Origin: Streptococcus pyogenes
GTDB taxonomy: Bacteria; Bacillota; Bacilli; Lactobacillales; Streptococcaceae
Reading direction: 5' to 3'
Assembly: GCF_002055535.1 (NCBI RefSeq)
Contig: NZ_LN831034.1
Span: 1,850,863-1,914,862 of the forward strand
DNA length: 64,000 nt
Shown: positions 25,502-37,704 of the stretch, in pieces
Layout: every line of letters begins with the position of its first letter
Position numbering within the stretch: the first letter of the stretch is position 1
Position numbers and translations under genes: made by a program
The notes under the pieces: model-generated
What the model was told of the DNA's origin: nothing
Seen by the model: only the letters and a program-made list of their open reading frames with translations
Database searches by the model: none

Positions 25502-26869
25502 TTATCTTTCTTCAAACTGGGCTATACTTGAGAATTTGTTGTATTCTTTTTGGAACATCAGTTTGACTGTTCCACGCGCCCCAGCTCTATTTTTCTCGAG
25601 GATAACTTCAATTGTGTTATCTTCAACAGCTTCTTCAGCATCATCACATTCTTTACGGTAATAATCGTCCCGGTATAAGAAGGCTACAATATCGGCATCC
25701 TGCTCAATAGATCCTGATTCACGAATATCTGATAAAACTGGTCGTTTATCTTGCCTTTGCTCAACGCCACGAGAAAGCTGACTTAGGGCAATAACTGGTA
25801 CTTTCAATTCTTTAGCTAGGATTTTAAGCTGTCTTGAAATATCTGAAACCTCTTGCTGACGATTTTCGGGTTTAGTTCCTGTAATCAACTGTAAGTAGTC
25901 AATTACAATGAGACCTAAACCACCATCCACTTCTTGAGACAATTTCCGTGATCTTGCGCGGATTTCAGTAATTTTAATCCCGGGCGTATCGTCAATATAA
26001 ATCGGTGCTTCTGCCAAAGCTCCCTGAGCAATTGTTACATTATTCCAATCCTGATCTGTGAGTTGCCCTGTTCTTAAACTGTGCGAATCAACCATTCCTT
26101 CTGCTGCAAGCATACGATCTACTAAACTTTCAGCACCCATTTCCAAAGAAAAAATAGCAACAGTCTTTTTTTGCTTAGTCCCCACATTTTGCGCAATATT
26201 AAGAACAAAGGCAGTCTTCCCCACTGCTGGCCGAGCAGCTAAAATAACTAATTGATCTGGGTGTAAACCTGTTGTAATCTTGTCAAGGTCTCTAAAACCA
26301 GTTGGTAAACCTGTAACATTTGAAGTCTGCTTAGAACGTGCTTCTAAAGCCTCGTAATTAACTTTTAGCACATCTGAAATTTTGCGAAACCCACTACGAT
26401 TACTATGTTCATTGAGTTCAATTAAAGCTCTCTCAACTCCAGCGATAACCTCTTCTGGTTTTAAAATTTCATCATAAGCTAGGTTGACAGATTCTGTCAA
26501 CCTAGCAATAATATCACGCAACATAGCTTTCTCAGCTACAATTTTAGCATAATATTCTGCATTAGCACTAGTTGGGACACTATTAACTAGTTCAACAATA
26601 TAGGATAAGCCACCAATACTTTGCAGATCATCTTGATCATCTAGGATTGTTCTTATAGTGGTTGCATCAATGGCATCATTACGATCGCTGAGGGTAATCA
26701 TTGCCCGAAAGATAATTTTATGAGCGTACTTATAAAAATCGTCTGGACTGATAAATTCTCTCACTGCAATCAGCTTATCAGGTGAGATAAAGATTGACCC
26801 AAGAACAGATTGCTCTGCTAGTAAATCTTGGGGTTGAACTCGTAATTCAGCTACTTCAGGCAACCTCAT
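25502..26869 (-). CDS. dnaB: Replicative DNA helicase DnaB (called DnaC in some Gram-positives)
   Basis: A 455-residue hexameric helicase. The N-terminal DnaB domain (QDLLAEQSVLGSIFISPDKL) precedes the RecA-like core with Walker A AARPAVGKTAF, motif H1a FSLEMGAESL, Walker B GLIVIDYLQLI and the arginine-finger block QDKRPVLSDIRESGSIEQDAD. The ATG at 26869 is preceded very closely by GGAGG (two bases), an unusually short gap; the only alternative upstream is a TTG at 26878. It is followed by veg and preceded by rplI and gdpP in the conserved gdpP-rplI-dnaB order. Confidence 0.97.
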   Translation of the reverse strand: MRLPEVAELRVQPQDLLAEQSVLGSIFISPDKLIAVREFISPDDFYKYAHKIIFRAMITLSDRNDAIDATTIRTILDDQDDLQSIGGLSYIVELVNSVPTSANAEYYAKIVAEKAMLRDIIARLTESVNLAYDEILKPEEVIAGVERALIELNEHSNRSGFRKISDVLKVNYEALEARSKQTSNVTGLPTGFRDLDKITTGLHPDQLVILAARPAVGKTAFVLNIAQNVGTKQKKTVAIFSLEMGAESLVDRMLAAEGMVDSHSLRTGQLTDQDWNNVTIAQGALAEAPIYIDDTPGIKITEIRARSRKLSQEVDGGLGLIVIDYLQLITGTKPENRQQEVSDISRQLKILAKELKVPVIALSQLSRGVEQRQDKRPVLSDIRESGSIEQDADIVAFLYRDDYYRKECDDAEEAVEDNTIEVILEKNRAGARGTVKLMFQKEYNKFSSIAQFEER

Positions 26870-26898
26870 AACCTCCAAATCTTGTGATGTTTTTTATA

Positions 26899-27351
26899 TT
26901 ATGCTTCTGTGATAGCCAATTTAATCTCAGCTGTTACTTCCTTATGTAATTTCACAGGAACTTCAATTAGACCAATGGCGCGGATAGGATGATCTAAAAC
27001 AATATGACGTTTATCAACTTTTACACCAAATTGCTTTTGCAATTCTTCTGAAATCTTTTTAGCTGTGATGGAACCAAATGTACGTCCATCTGGACCAACT
27101 TTTTCTTGAAATTGAACACGTGTTTTGTCCTCATCCAAAACAGCCTTGACAGCTTGAGCTTCTGCTAATATTTCAGCTTGAGCTTTTTCTTCAGCTTTTT
27201 GTTTTCCTTTTAATTCACCGATGCTTTGACTAGTTGCTTCTTTAGCTAAATTTTTCTTAATAAGGAAATTTTGAGCATAGCCTGTTGGGACCTCTTTGAT
27301 TTCTCCTTTTTTACCTTTTCCTTTTACATCTGCTAAAAAAATAACTTTCAT
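26899..27351 (-). CDS. rplI: Large ribosomal subunit protein bL9
   Basis: A 150-residue protein of standard length: N-terminal domain [31 protein letters not shown], long central helix ([21 protein letters not shown]) and C-terminal domain [27 protein letters not shown]. Its start overlaps the gdpP stop by four bases, and it lies 29 bases before dnaB. Confidence 0.98.
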
Positions 27352-29324
27352 GATTCTACTTCTCCTGTTTCTTTCATTGTCATATTAATAGTTTTCAATA
27401 ATAAGTACTTCGCTTGGGGAAGACTGATATCCGTTAACTGACAGGCAGCAAGATTAAAGTGGCCTCCTCCACCTAATTTTTCCATCACACGTTGAACATT
27501 GATTTTACTACGACTTCTAGCTGAAATAGCAATCTTATGAGAAGCTGTTTCAACTAATACAAAGCTAGCCTCAACGTGAGCCATTGACAGTATCGTATCT
27601 GCAGCTTTACTAGCAATAACATTGCTATAAAGATGATTTTTTTCTCCTGCAGCTACAATGATACTGTCACCAAGACGTTCTCCTTGTAAAATAATTTCAT
27701 TTATTTGCTTATATTCTTCAAAATCTGTTGCGGATATATTTTGAATTTCAACACTATCACTTCCTTTGCTTCTTAAGTAACTAGCGACATCAAAGGTACG
27801 ACTTGTCACTCGCGTAGAAAAATTTTTAGTATCAAGCATAATACCTGCCATTAAAACACTGGCTTGGATCTTATTTAAACATTTTTTAGCATTTTGAAAT
27901 TGAATTAACTCAGTGACGAGCTCCGCAGCACTACTTGCTCCACTTTCAATAAAAGTTAAGATAGCATTATCAGGAAAATCATCATCTCTTCTGTGATGAT
28001 CAACTACAATAACATTTTGAAACTGTTCATAAAATTCTTTAGAAAGTGTTAAAGATATCTTAGAATGGTCAACCATTACTAAAAGTGATCTTGGAGTCAC
28101 TAAACCCATTGCTTGAGAAACACTGATTAGACGAGTCTTTCCGTCAGCCTGCAATCGCTCAATAGCCCTTTCAATATCTGGACTCATCTCATCTGGATTG
28201 TAAACGGCAAAACTATTTTCAATAATGTTACCTGCGAAAAATTGCATACCAACAGCTGAACCTAGTGCATCCATATCAAGTTTCCTATGTCCAACAATAA
28301 AAACATTGTCCACCATCTTGATTCGATCTGAAATAGCTGTCATCATAGCACGGGTACGTGTTCTTGAACGTTTAACTGTAGAAACAGACCCTCCCCCGAA
28401 ATAAATTGGATTCGTATGATCCGCATTTTCACGAATGACAATCTGATCACCACCACGAACAAGCGCAATATTAAGATTCTCAAGAGCTACCTGTCCAATC
28501 TGGCTATGATTTTCTTCACCAAAAGAAATTCCTATGCTGAGTGTTAAAGGGCGCTGAGCATCTTGAGCTTCTTTACGAAACTCTTCTAAGACAGAAAATT
28601 TATTATCCATCAAATCATTTAATGTTTTAAAGTCTGTAAAGAAATAGTAGCGATCCATATTAACACGACGGTAAAAAATCCGTTTTGACTCCATAAACTC
28701 ATCAATGAAGTTAGCTACAAATGAATTAATTTTTGAGGTATCTGCATCTGATAAATCATCAGTGATATCATCATAATTATCAACCGAAATAATGCCAACA
28801 ACCGGTCTTAACATACTAGCATCAGCTAATTGCCTGTTTCCCACAAAGCTATCAAAAAAATAAAAAATTCCTGATGATACATCAATATAAGAAGTGTATT
28901 TATTACCAGAAACTTCAAATGTTTGAGAAATATCTTCACGACGTTTTTCCGTAATAATTTGCTGAATCAAACCGTTTTGTATAAAACCCTCTTCAGTTGT
29001 AAAAATTAATTCTGCATAAGGATTATACCATTCTACAGCGTTGGTCTCTTGATCAAATTGAACTACTCCAACAGGCATATTATCAAGTAGCGTTTTTAGG
29101 TTATCTTCTGTTTGTTCATTTAAGAGCTCAATATGAGCTAAGTCTGATAATTGATAAGCTTCTTTTTGATACCATAAAAGAGCAACAACAAATAGCAAAA
29201 CGAGAAAAATAGCTAATAATATTAATATTTTTGATTGCATAATACTGACACAAAGTGCCAGCAGTCCAAATAAAATCAATCCCATCATAATCAAATGAAT
29301 GGTTTCAAAACGAAATTTTTTCAT
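27348..29324 (-). CDS. gdpP: Cyclic-di-AMP phosphodiesterase GdpP
   Basis: A 658-residue membrane enzyme degrading c-di-AMP to pApA. Two N-terminal membrane helices (about 10-30 and 33-52) are followed by a PAS domain (about 65-170), a degenerate GGDEF domain (about 175-300, lacking GGDEF itself) and a DHH-DHHA1 module. The metal ligands are visible in [27 protein letters not shown] and [12 protein letters not shown]; the DHHA1 motif is [10 protein letters not shown] near 625. It overlaps rplI. No truncation, so it should be active. Confidence 0.96.
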
Positions 29325-29355
29325 CTTTATAACCTCTTAAGCACACATTATACCA

Positions 29356-29385
29356 TAAAAAAGCCCTGAAATACAGAGCTTCCAC
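29356..29385 (-). terminator. mnmG terminator
   Basis: Transcript-strand AGCTCTG / CAGGGCT stem (one G-U pair), five-base loop, then TTTTTT. Confidence 0.8.
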
Positions 29386-29414
29386 TTGCTTTGAGATTAC
29401 AATTTCATTTCCAT

Positions 29415-31313
29415 TTAATATTTTCGATGAGCTTTTCCGTTTCCTTCTAAATAAATCATCAAGATACTGATGTCCGCAGGATTGACTCCTGAAATACGAC
29501 TAGCTTGTCCAATTGTTTCAGGATTAATTTTCTTAAATTTCTGACGCGCCTCAGTTGCAATAGAATCAATAGCATCCCAATCAATATTTGTAGGAATACG
29601 TTTTTCTTCCATGCGTTTCATCTTAGCAACCTGATCTAAAGCTTTGCGAATATAGCCTTCGTACTTGATTTCTGTTTCTAAAAGTTCAATGATTTTAGCA
29701 TCTAAATCTTCAGCCGCAGGACCAACAAAAGAGACTGCAGTCGCATAATCAATTTCTGGACGACGCATGAATTCTTTAGCAGTCATCGCATCGGTTAACG
29801 GTTTGAAGCCTAGATCTTGAACGCGGTCATTGGTTTCTTTAATCGGTTTTAATTTGATACTGTTCAGACGTTTTAATTCGTTATCAAATTGGTTTTTCTT
29901 AATTTCGAAGGCCTTCCAACGCTCATCATCAACCAACCCAATGTCGCGACCAATCTCTGTCAAACGCATATCAGCGTTGTCATGACGTAAAATCAAACGA
30001 TACTCAGCTCGCGATGTCAACAATCGATAAGGTTCCAAGGTTCCTTTGGTAACCAAATCGTCAATCATAACGCCAATATAGGCATCGCTCCGTTTCAAAA
30101 TAAGTTCTGGCTTACCTTGAACTTTCAAAGCAGCATTGATTCCAGCAATAAGTCCTTGGCCAGCAGCCTCTTCATACCCAGAAGTTCCATTAGTTTGCCC
30201 AGCCGTAAAGAGTCCTGAAATTAGCTTGGTTTCAAGTGTGGCACGTAGCTGGTGAGGTAAAACAATATCATATTCAATAGCATAACCAGTGCGCATCATT
30301 TCAGCCTTTTCAAGTCCTTTGATCGAATGAATCAAATCTTTTTGGACATCTTCTGGAAGACTCGTTGACAACCCTTGAACATACACTTCTTCTGTATCAC
30401 GCCCCTCTGGCTCTAAGAAAAGTTGATGACGTTCTTTATCAGCAAAGCGAACAATCTTATCTTCAATAGATGGGCAGTAACGAGGGCCTACACCTTTAAC
30501 AATGCCAGAAAACATCGGTGCTCTGTAAAGGTTCTGATTAATGATATCATGACTAGTTTGATTCGTATAAGTCAACCAGCAGGGAATTTGATCTTTGAGA
30601 TAATCAGCATCTTTTGACATAAATGAAAAATGATTAGGTTTGTCATCACCTGGCTGAATTTCCGTTTGATCGTAATTAATAGAAGATGCTTTGACACGAG
30701 GAGGCGTTCCTGTTTTGAATCTGCCAATTTCTAAGCCGAGTTTTTTTAAATTATCTGCTAAGGTTACTGATGCCAAACTATTATTAGGCCCAGAAGAATA
30801 TTTGAGTTCTCCTAAAATAATTTCGCCACGCAGAGCTGTTCCTGTTGTCACTACAACTGCCTTAGCTGCAAATTTTTGTCCTGTGGCTGTTAAAACACCT
30901 ACAACTCGTCCATCTTCAACTAGAATATCATCAATCATCGTTTGGCGAAGAGTCAAATTAGCCTGTTTTTCAACCGTATGTTTCATTTCACGCGCATACA
31001 GGGATTTATCTGCTTGAGCTCGGAGAGCGCGTACAGCTGGTCCCTTACCTGTATTAAGCATTTTCATCTGGATATAAGTTTTATCAATATTTTTACCCAT
31101 TTCGCCGCCAAGAGCATCAATCTCTCTAACCACTATCCCTTTGGCAGATCCTCCAATAGAAGGATTACACGGCATAAAAGCCAACATATCAAGGTTGATT
31201 GTTGCCAATAAAGTTTTACAACCCATACGACTAGTGGCCAAACTGGCTTCAACACCAGCATGACCTGCACCTATGACAATGACGTCATAGCTTTCTGTAA
31301 ATTCATGTGTCAT
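29415..31313 (-). CDS. mnmG: tRNA wobble uridine modification enzyme MnmG (GidA)
   Basis: A 632-residue FAD protein that, with MnmE, adds the carboxymethylaminomethyl group to U34. The Rossmann motif [10 protein letters not shown] lies at the start. The signature [14 protein letters not shown] (about residues 46-60, with the catalytic cysteine) and the second signature [12 protein letters not shown] are present, as is [21 protein letters not shown]. The C-terminal GidA domain ends in [10 protein letters not shown]. Complete; it is followed by a terminator. Confidence 0.97.
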   Translation of the reverse strand: MTHEFTESYDVIVIGAGHAGVEASLATSRMGCKTLLATINLDMLAFMPCNPSIGGSAKGIVVREIDALGGEMGKNIDKTYIQMKMLNTGKGPAVRALRAQADKSLYAREMKHTVEKQANLTLRQTMIDDILVEDGRVVGVLTATGQKFAAKAVVVTTGTALRGEIILGELKYSSGPNNSLASVTLADNLKKLGLEIGRFKTGTPPRVKASSINYDQTEIQPGDDKPNHFSFMSKDADYLKDQIPCWLTYTNQTSHDIINQNLYRAPMFSGIVKGVGPRYCPSIEDKIVRFADKERHQLFLEPEGRDTEEVYVQGLSTSLPEDVQKDLIHSIKGLEKAEMMRTGYAIEYDIVLPHQLRATLETKLISGLFTAGQTNGTSGYEEAAGQGLIAGINAALKVQGKPELILKRSDAYIGVMIDDLVTKGTLEPYRLLTSRAEYRLILRHDNADMRLTEIGRDIGLVDDERWKAFEIKKNQFDNELKRLNSIKLKPIKETNDRVQDLGFKPLTDAMTAKEFMRRPEIDYATAVSFVGPAAEDLDAKIIELLETEIKYEGYIRKALDQVAKMKRMEEKRIPTNIDWDAIDSIATEARQKFKKINPETIGQASRISGVNPADISILMIYLEGNGKAHRKY

Positions 31314-31365
31314 TTTTTTAAAATCCTTTATTTCAGTCTATTCATTTAAAATCATACGCTTTAGT

Positions 31366-31803
31366 TTAGCCTTCAATACGGACAATATGTCCTGGCCATT
31401 TAGCCAACTCGGTTTGTAAAAACTCAGGAACAAGATTCATTTGATCCAGTTGATTGATTGGAATCCATTCACAAACCTGTCGCTTGCATTCTCTATCATT
31501 TCTAGTTTAGGGTCTTCTAAGGGGCTTACCAAATAATGAAATTCAATATTATGCCAGAAAACATCATCGATATCAAAATGATTCTCAACCATAAAAGCCA
31601 GTTGATTAACCTTAGCTCGAATACCAACTTCCTCTAAGGTTTCACGTAAAACAGTTTCATGCGTTTTTTCACCTACCAAACTTGTACCACCAATGGTGTA
31701 ATATTGGTCATCTGCATCTCTAGTTAAAAAATTCTTACCATTTCTAACAATCAAGCACTAGCTCGTAAACTAAAGTTATCTGACCTCTAGTGATTCTAAA
31801 TTC
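31366..31803 (-). pseudogene. Frameshifted Nudix (MutT-type) hydrolase
   Basis: The central frame encodes IVRNGKNFLTRDADDQYYTIGGTSLVGEKTHETVLRETLEEVG, with a recognisable Nudix box although the usual GG is shifted (TIGGTSLVGEKTHETVLRETLEE). Upstream, a one-base loss separates it from FSLRASA and an earlier piece NLESLEVR. Downstream, another one-base change turns ECKRQVCEWIPINQLDQMNLVPEFLQTELAKWPGHIVRIEG, which ends at 31366, into another frame. The ancestral protein had roughly 145 residues. At least two frameshifts make it inactive. Confidence 0.8.
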
Positions 31804-32530
31804 CAGTCCTATTAGCCATCTCATTTCTAGAGCTAAACCATAAAAAGGGCCAAAACCCTAGAAGATTGCAGGACAAAAAAACCTACAACTTTCATGAGCT
31901 TTGACCATCATTCCGATTGTTACTATCTATTTTAAAAAAAATGATTAGTGATTGTCAATATTGATTTCATCACAGACCTTTACAGTAATGTCAATGTTTT
32001 TACAACTCTGTCAATCTATTGTAATGTTTTTAAAATGATTACAAAAGTATCACTATGTCTAATCTAGCGAGGCGAGAAATAAAAATGTCATCAGTATTAT
32101 CATACGATTTTTTGATATCTTCTAAAGTAGTAAAATACAGATACTGTTGTTTCTAAGTCTACAAGTAAGAACGCCGATAACAAAACCATAAAAGTATAAC
32201 TAGGAATTTCCAATAATTTTTTACACATTTAGTATTAGATAATAGGTACTAATAATCATGAAATAATCTGTTTTACGAAATACCTAATCATCAAAATATC
32301 TGTTGTAATACTAGAGAAAGTGAGTCTCATGATCGTATGATTTCTACAGTAACTAATAAAGTAATGACTCAACTTTTACGAACTATTTTTAAAAATAATG
32401 TGATTATATTTAAAATATACAGATATCATAAATTAATCCATTAACGCATGATTGGCTTTTATAAATAATATCATATGATGTCAAAGGAATTGTTGAATGT
32501 CCCTTTCTTTTTATCTTAATAAAAGATTCA
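31804..32530. other. Gene-free stretch of about 730 bases
   Basis: Strongly AT-rich; all frames are interrupted often, with no ribosome binding sites or clear hairpins. It may be a decayed gene beyond recognition. I see no RNA gene in it. Confidence 0.5.
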
Positions 32531-33691
<1,161 letters not shown>

Positions 33692-33914
33692 TCATCATAT
33701 TATGAATATTATGATTCTTTTTCTTATCAGTTAACGTACGATTGAAGGTCGTCGTTTTCAAAAGTCGATTTGAAGGTCGATTTTGAAGCGCCATCAGCGC
33801 AAACCTTATTATAACAATTACTGCGTGGAATGCCAATCATTTTATTGCTCAATAATTTTTTATTATAAAAATAATTTTTTATAATTATATTGCTGTTTTT
33901 TGATATTTTTTTGT

Positions 33915-33920
33915 TATAAT
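33915..33920 (+). promoter_or_regulatory. Extended -10 of the sda operon
   Basis: TGTTATAAT about 30 bases before sdaAB; the -35 region is a poor match, as is common with an extended -10. Confidence 0.55.
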
Positions 33921-33949
33921 AAACATAGAAATAAAAAACGGAGTTGCCT

Positions 33950-34621
33950 ATGAATACACAAAAATTTCAATCAGTTTTTGACATCATTGGGCCAGTAATG
34001 ATTGGTCCATCAAGTAGTCACACAGCTGGTGCCGTCAGAATTGGTAAGGTAGTCCATTCCATCTTTGGAGATATTCCTGATGAAGTGACGTTTCACCTTT
34101 ATAATTCATTTGCTAAAACCTACAGAGGACATGGTACTGATAAGGCTCTTGTTGCAGGAATTATGGGTATGGGTACTGATAATCCTGATATTAAAAATTC
34201 TCTAGAAATTGCTCATCAAAAAGGGATAAAAATCTATTGGGATATCTTAAAAGATAGTAATGCTCCCCATCCCAATACTGTTAAAATCAGTGTCAAAAAA
34301 GCTGACAAAACACTTAGTGTTACTGGTGTTTCAATTGGAGGAGGAAACATTCAAGTAACAGAACTAAATGGTTTTTCTGTCTCGTTATCCATGAATACTC
34401 CTACTATAGTTACTGTACACAAAGATATTCCCGGAATGATCGCAAAGGTAACTGATATCCTATCTTCCAATAATATTAATATCGCCACAATGAATGTTAC
34501 ACGTGAATCCGCTGGTGAAAAAGCTACTATGATTATAGAAGTCGATTCTAGAGAGTGCCAAGAAGCAGCCAACCAAATTGCAAAAATTCCTCATATTTAT
34601 AATGTCAACTTCTTTGACTAG
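33950..34621 (+). CDS. sdaAB: L-serine dehydratase, beta subunit
   Basis: A 223-residue subunit of the iron-sulfur L-serine deaminase (serine to pyruvate and ammonia). The N-terminal SDH_beta domain shows GPVMIGPSSSHTAGAVRIG; the C-terminal ACT domain (about 148-220, TPTIVTVHKDIPGMIAKVTDILSSNNINI) is probably a serine-sensing or assembly domain. The ATG at 33950 follows GGAG; the TTG two codons earlier is less likely. It is 11 bases from sdaAA. Confidence 0.95.
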   Translation: MNTQKFQSVFDIIGPVMIGPSSSHTAGAVRIGKVVHSIFGDIPDEVTFHLYNSFAKTYRGHGTDKALVAGIMGMGTDNPDIKNSLEIAHQKGIKIYWDILKDSNAPHPNTVKISVKKADKTLSVTGVSIGGGNIQVTELNGFSVSLSMNTPTIVTVHKDIPGMIAKVTDILSSNNINIATMNVTRESAGEKATMIIEVDSRECQEAANQIAKIPHIYNVNFFD

Positions 34622-34632
34622 AAAGGAAAGCT

Positions 34633-35505
34633 ATGTTTTATACTATTGAAGAACTTGTCAAACAAGCTGACCAACAATTTAATGGAAATATTGCTGAACT
34701 CATGATTGCCACGGAAGTGGAGATGTCTGGAAGAAATCGAGAAGATATTATCAAAATCATGTCACGCAATTTACAAGTTATGAAAGCAGCTGTAACAGAA
34801 GGACTAACCTCAACCAAATCTATCAGTGGTTTGACAGGGGGCGATGCGGTCAAAATGGATAACTACATTAAAAAAGGGAACAGCCTTTCTGATACTACTA
34901 TTCTTAATGCTGTTAGAAATGCTATAGCTGTAAACGAATTAAATGCTAAAATGGGACTTGTCTGTGCAACACCCACTGCAGGAAGTGCAGGATGCTTACC
35001 AGCAGTGCTCGCAACAGCTATTGAAAAACTTGACTTATCAGAAAAAGAACAATTAGAGTTTTTATTTACTGCAGGAGCTTTTGGTCTTGTTATTGGAAAT
35101 AACGCCTCTATTTCTGGTGCAGAAGGTGGATGCCAAGCAGAAGTTGGTTCTGCAGCTGCTATGAGTGCAGCTGCTCTTGTTAAAGCAGCCGGTGGAACAT
35201 CTCATCAAGCTAGTCAAGCTATTGCGTTTGTTATCAAAAATTTATTAGGACTTGTCTGTGATCCTGTTGCCGGCCTAGTAGAAGTGCCTTGTGTCAAACG
35301 CAATGCCCTAGGAGCAAGTTTCGCCCTTGTCGCAGCTGATATGGCTTTAGCTGATATTGATTCTCAAATTCCTGTTGACGAAGTTATTGATGCTATGTAT
35401 CAAGTCGGCTCTGCCATGCCAACTGCTTTCCGTGAAACAGCAGAAGGTGGTTTAGCCGCTACTCCAACTGGACGACGTTACAGCGTAGAAATATTTGGCG
35501 AATAA
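34633..35505 (+). CDS. sdaAA: L-serine dehydratase, alpha subunit
   Basis: A 290-residue catalytic subunit. Cysteines that ligate the 4Fe-4S cluster are in VCATPTAGSAGCLPAV, GLVCDPVAGLVEVPCVKRNA and GAEGGCQAEVGSA. AAAGGAAAG precedes ATG. It is translated directly after sdaAB to form the two-part enzyme. Confidence 0.96.
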   Translation: MFYTIEELVKQADQQFNGNIAELMIATEVEMSGRNREDIIKIMSRNLQVMKAAVTEGLTSTKSISGLTGGDAVKMDNYIKKGNSLSDTTILNAVRNAIAVNELNAKMGLVCATPTAGSAGCLPAVLATAIEKLDLSEKEQLEFLFTAGAFGLVIGNNASISGAEGGCQAEVGSAAAMSAAALVKAAGGTSHQASQAIAFVIKNLLGLVCDPVAGLVEVPCVKRNALGASFALVAADMALADIDSQIPVDEVIDAMYQVGSAMPTAFRETAEGGLAATPTGRRYSVEIFGE

Positions 35506-35860
35506 ATAGATAGTTAGAAAAATTCTTAGAAATATTTGAAAGCGTTTTATTTTTCTGCTATATATTCACTAAAATGACTAATAGATAGCTATCAAGCTAT
35601 GTTGTTTCCCCTTAGAAACAACTTCTAGTAAATTGTTAAAACTCAAAAGTGTAGTAGTGTAAAATACTGAAAATTGCTAATGACCTTATAAACATTTAAG
35701 AGTTTTTTTCCTGCTTGTTATCAGTATAACTGCCTTAAATATCAGAGGCACTTAAGTGCTGGTCAGTTTTCCTAAATAATACGAGCTATATTCCCGATAA
35801 GGCAATGTTTTGTTTTGAGACTAATTCATCACTACAAATCATAAAGACAATTAAATACCA
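35506..35860. other. Intergenic stretch after sdaAA
   Basis: No gene visible. A GC-poor inverted repeat CTATCAAGCTATG/TTGTTTCCCCTTAGAAACAAC near 35586-35625 (GTTTCCCCTTAGAAAC) may be the sda terminator; it lacks a strong T-run. Confidence 0.45.
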
Positions 35861-35900
35861 AAAACCTATTGTTAGTAAATACTAACAATAGGTTTTATTT
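35861..35900. terminator. Terminator of the SLT-domain gene
   Basis: Perfect 16-base stem AAAACCTATTGTTAGT / ACTAACAATAGGTTTT with an AAAT loop and T-rich flanks on both strands. Confidence 0.92.
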
Positions 35901-35917
35901 CTTCCAGCCATGTTTAT

Positions 35918-36532
35918 TTAGTAACCCCAAGCTGATAAACCTTGTGCACTATAGGCTTTCAAGGCTGCATTGACTTGATCTTCAACCGTTGCTGTAGAAC
36001 CCCAACCTGGCATTGTCTGGAACAACCCTGATGCCCCAGAAGCATTAGCTGCGTTAGGATTTCCATTAGATTCACGCGCAATTATATGTTCCCAAGTTGA
36101 TTGTGGAACACCTGTTGCTGCTGCCATCTGTGCCGCCGCTTGACTTCCTACAATACCAGCAGTATTTCCATTGGAAAGTACCACATTGTTTGGATTATAG
36201 GCTACTGAAGATACCTGCTGAACAGTTTGAGTCACTTCTTGCTGAACAACCGGTACTTCCTCTGTTACTGTCGGAGCTACAGAGTTTTCTACTGTGGGAA
36301 TAGGCTCCGAAGCAATGCTCTTTGCTTTTTCTTTGCTTTCTTCTTTAGTAATAGCATGATTATTTTTTGGAGCCTTGTCGATTGTTACCATTTTACTTTC
36401 TGACTTCTTAGCATAAGACTTAGTATCAGCATTTTTACTTGAGAAGGCAAAAATGATGGCTAATATTGTTAGAGCTAACGCTACTAATCCAAAATTAAAA
36501 TAACGTTGTTTTAAATTTTCTTTCTTAAACAT
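35918..36532 (-). CDS. Cell-wall protein with SLT-type lytic transglycosylase domain
   Basis: A 204-residue secreted or membrane-anchored protein. N-terminal hydrophobic segment [20 protein letters not shown] (about 11-30); a Lys/Glu/Val/Thr-rich linker (31-115); a short C-terminal SLT-like domain (about 125-204) with [32 protein letters not shown], where Glu154 is the candidate catalytic acid, and ending in AWGY. It resembles IsaA/SceD-like wall hydrolases. GTGAGG precedes the ATG region. It probably cleaves peptidoglycan glycan strands at the surface; activity is inferred. Confidence 0.88.
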   Translation of the reverse strand: MFKKENLKQRYFNFGLVALALTILAIIFAFSSKNADTKSYAKKSESKMVTIDKAPKNNHAITKEESKEKAKSIASEPIPTVENSVAPTVTEEVPVVQQEVTQTVQQVSSVAYNPNNVVLSNGNTAGIVGSQAAAQMAAATGVPQSTWEHIIARESNGNPNAANASGASGLFQTMPGWGSTATVEDQVNAALKAYSAQGLSAWGY

Positions 36533-36818
36533 TCAATAATACCTCACTTTTCTCCGTTATCCATAATATCTTTTAATTATTACCTCGTTATTGAAGATAT
36601 ATTAAAAATATTACAACTACATTGATATTATAAGAAGTTGTAAAAAATCATAAAACTCTTCTTCTTAGCAACATTAAAAAGCGGGATAATATCATTAAAC
36701 TAAGAATTTAGTTCTGTATTGAACAGGACTCAGTCCTTTTAGATTTCGTTCGATTTGTTATTATTGGGAGGATTAATATAGTTGAGATAGCGGTTTTCAA
36801 TTCCTCAAATGAAGAAAA

Positions 36819-36859
36819 GTACCTCAATCATTAGATATTGTATCTAACTTTTGAGGTAC
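36819..36859 (-). terminator. Terminator of the ymf-pgsA-ecf cluster
   Basis: GTACCTCAA ... TTGAGGTAC with an inner TTAGATA / TATCTAA; followed by TTTTC on the transcript strand, just past ecfT. The 371-base interval 36533-36903 otherwise holds no gene. Confidence 0.8.
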
Positions 36860-36903
36860 AATTCACTTCTTACTAATAAAGAAAAGTTTTGTGCTAAAAA
36901 ATA

Positions 36904-37704
36904 TTACAAAGAGGTTTTCAAGAAAAAAAGTAGCAAACCCAATAAAGAAACTATTCCAATAGCTAAACTATCTTTTAGCTGCCAGTCTAATTGACGATAT
37001 TTAGTTCGCCCTTCTCCTCCCTGATAACCTCTAGCTTCCATAGCAATAGCTAATGCGTCGGCTCTTTTAAAGCTTGAAGCGAAAAGAGGGATTAAAATAG
37101 GAATAATGGATTTAACTTTTTGAATTAAATTTCCCTCTCCAAAATCAACTCCACGGGCCCTTTGTGCATTCATAATACGCGTGGTATCATCCATTAAAGT
37201 AGGCACAAAACGTAAACTTAAAGAAAGCATTAGTCCGATCTCGTGAGCTGGAACTTTAAATCTTGTTAAAGGTTTTAATAATGATTCAACTGCATCAGAT
37301 AGGCTTAAAGGTGTTGTCGTCAACGTTAACAGCGTTGAAAAGAAAATAATTAGAACGAAACGCATAAAAATTAAAATAGCTTGGCTCAATCCTAAATCAG
37401 TTATGCTAATGAACCACCAACTAAAAATTACTTTTCCTCCTTGTGAGAAAAACATCTGAAATAAAGTCGTGAAGAGGATAATACCAATCATTGGTTTAAC
37501 CCCATTTAAAAAGAAAGACAACTTGATTTTTGACAAAAAAACAACTGCTAAAGTAAAAGTCAACATCAACAAATTTGTCACAACATTGTTAGCCCAAAAG
37601 ATAATGACAATATAAATAATCATCGCTAATAATTTACTTCTTGGGTCAAGACGATGAATGAGAGAATCTCCGGGAATATAACGACCAAGAATCAGCTTAT
37701 CCAT
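36904..37704 (-). CDS. ecfT: ECF transporter transmembrane component EcfT
   Basis: A 266-residue membrane coupling protein of group II energy-coupling-factor importers for vitamins and metals. About five to six membrane helices are interrupted by the cytoplasmic coupling helices with the two ARG-type motifs ([11 protein letters not shown] and [10 protein letters not shown]), which dock in the ATPase grooves. It overlaps ecfA2 by eight bases. Substrate-binding S components are not in this window, as expected for a shared module. Confidence 0.95.

Noticed and set aside
35424-35439. parS-like sequence in sdaAA
   Set aside because: TGCTTTCCGTGAAACA matches only one half well (13 of 16, broken core); likely chance within coding sequence.
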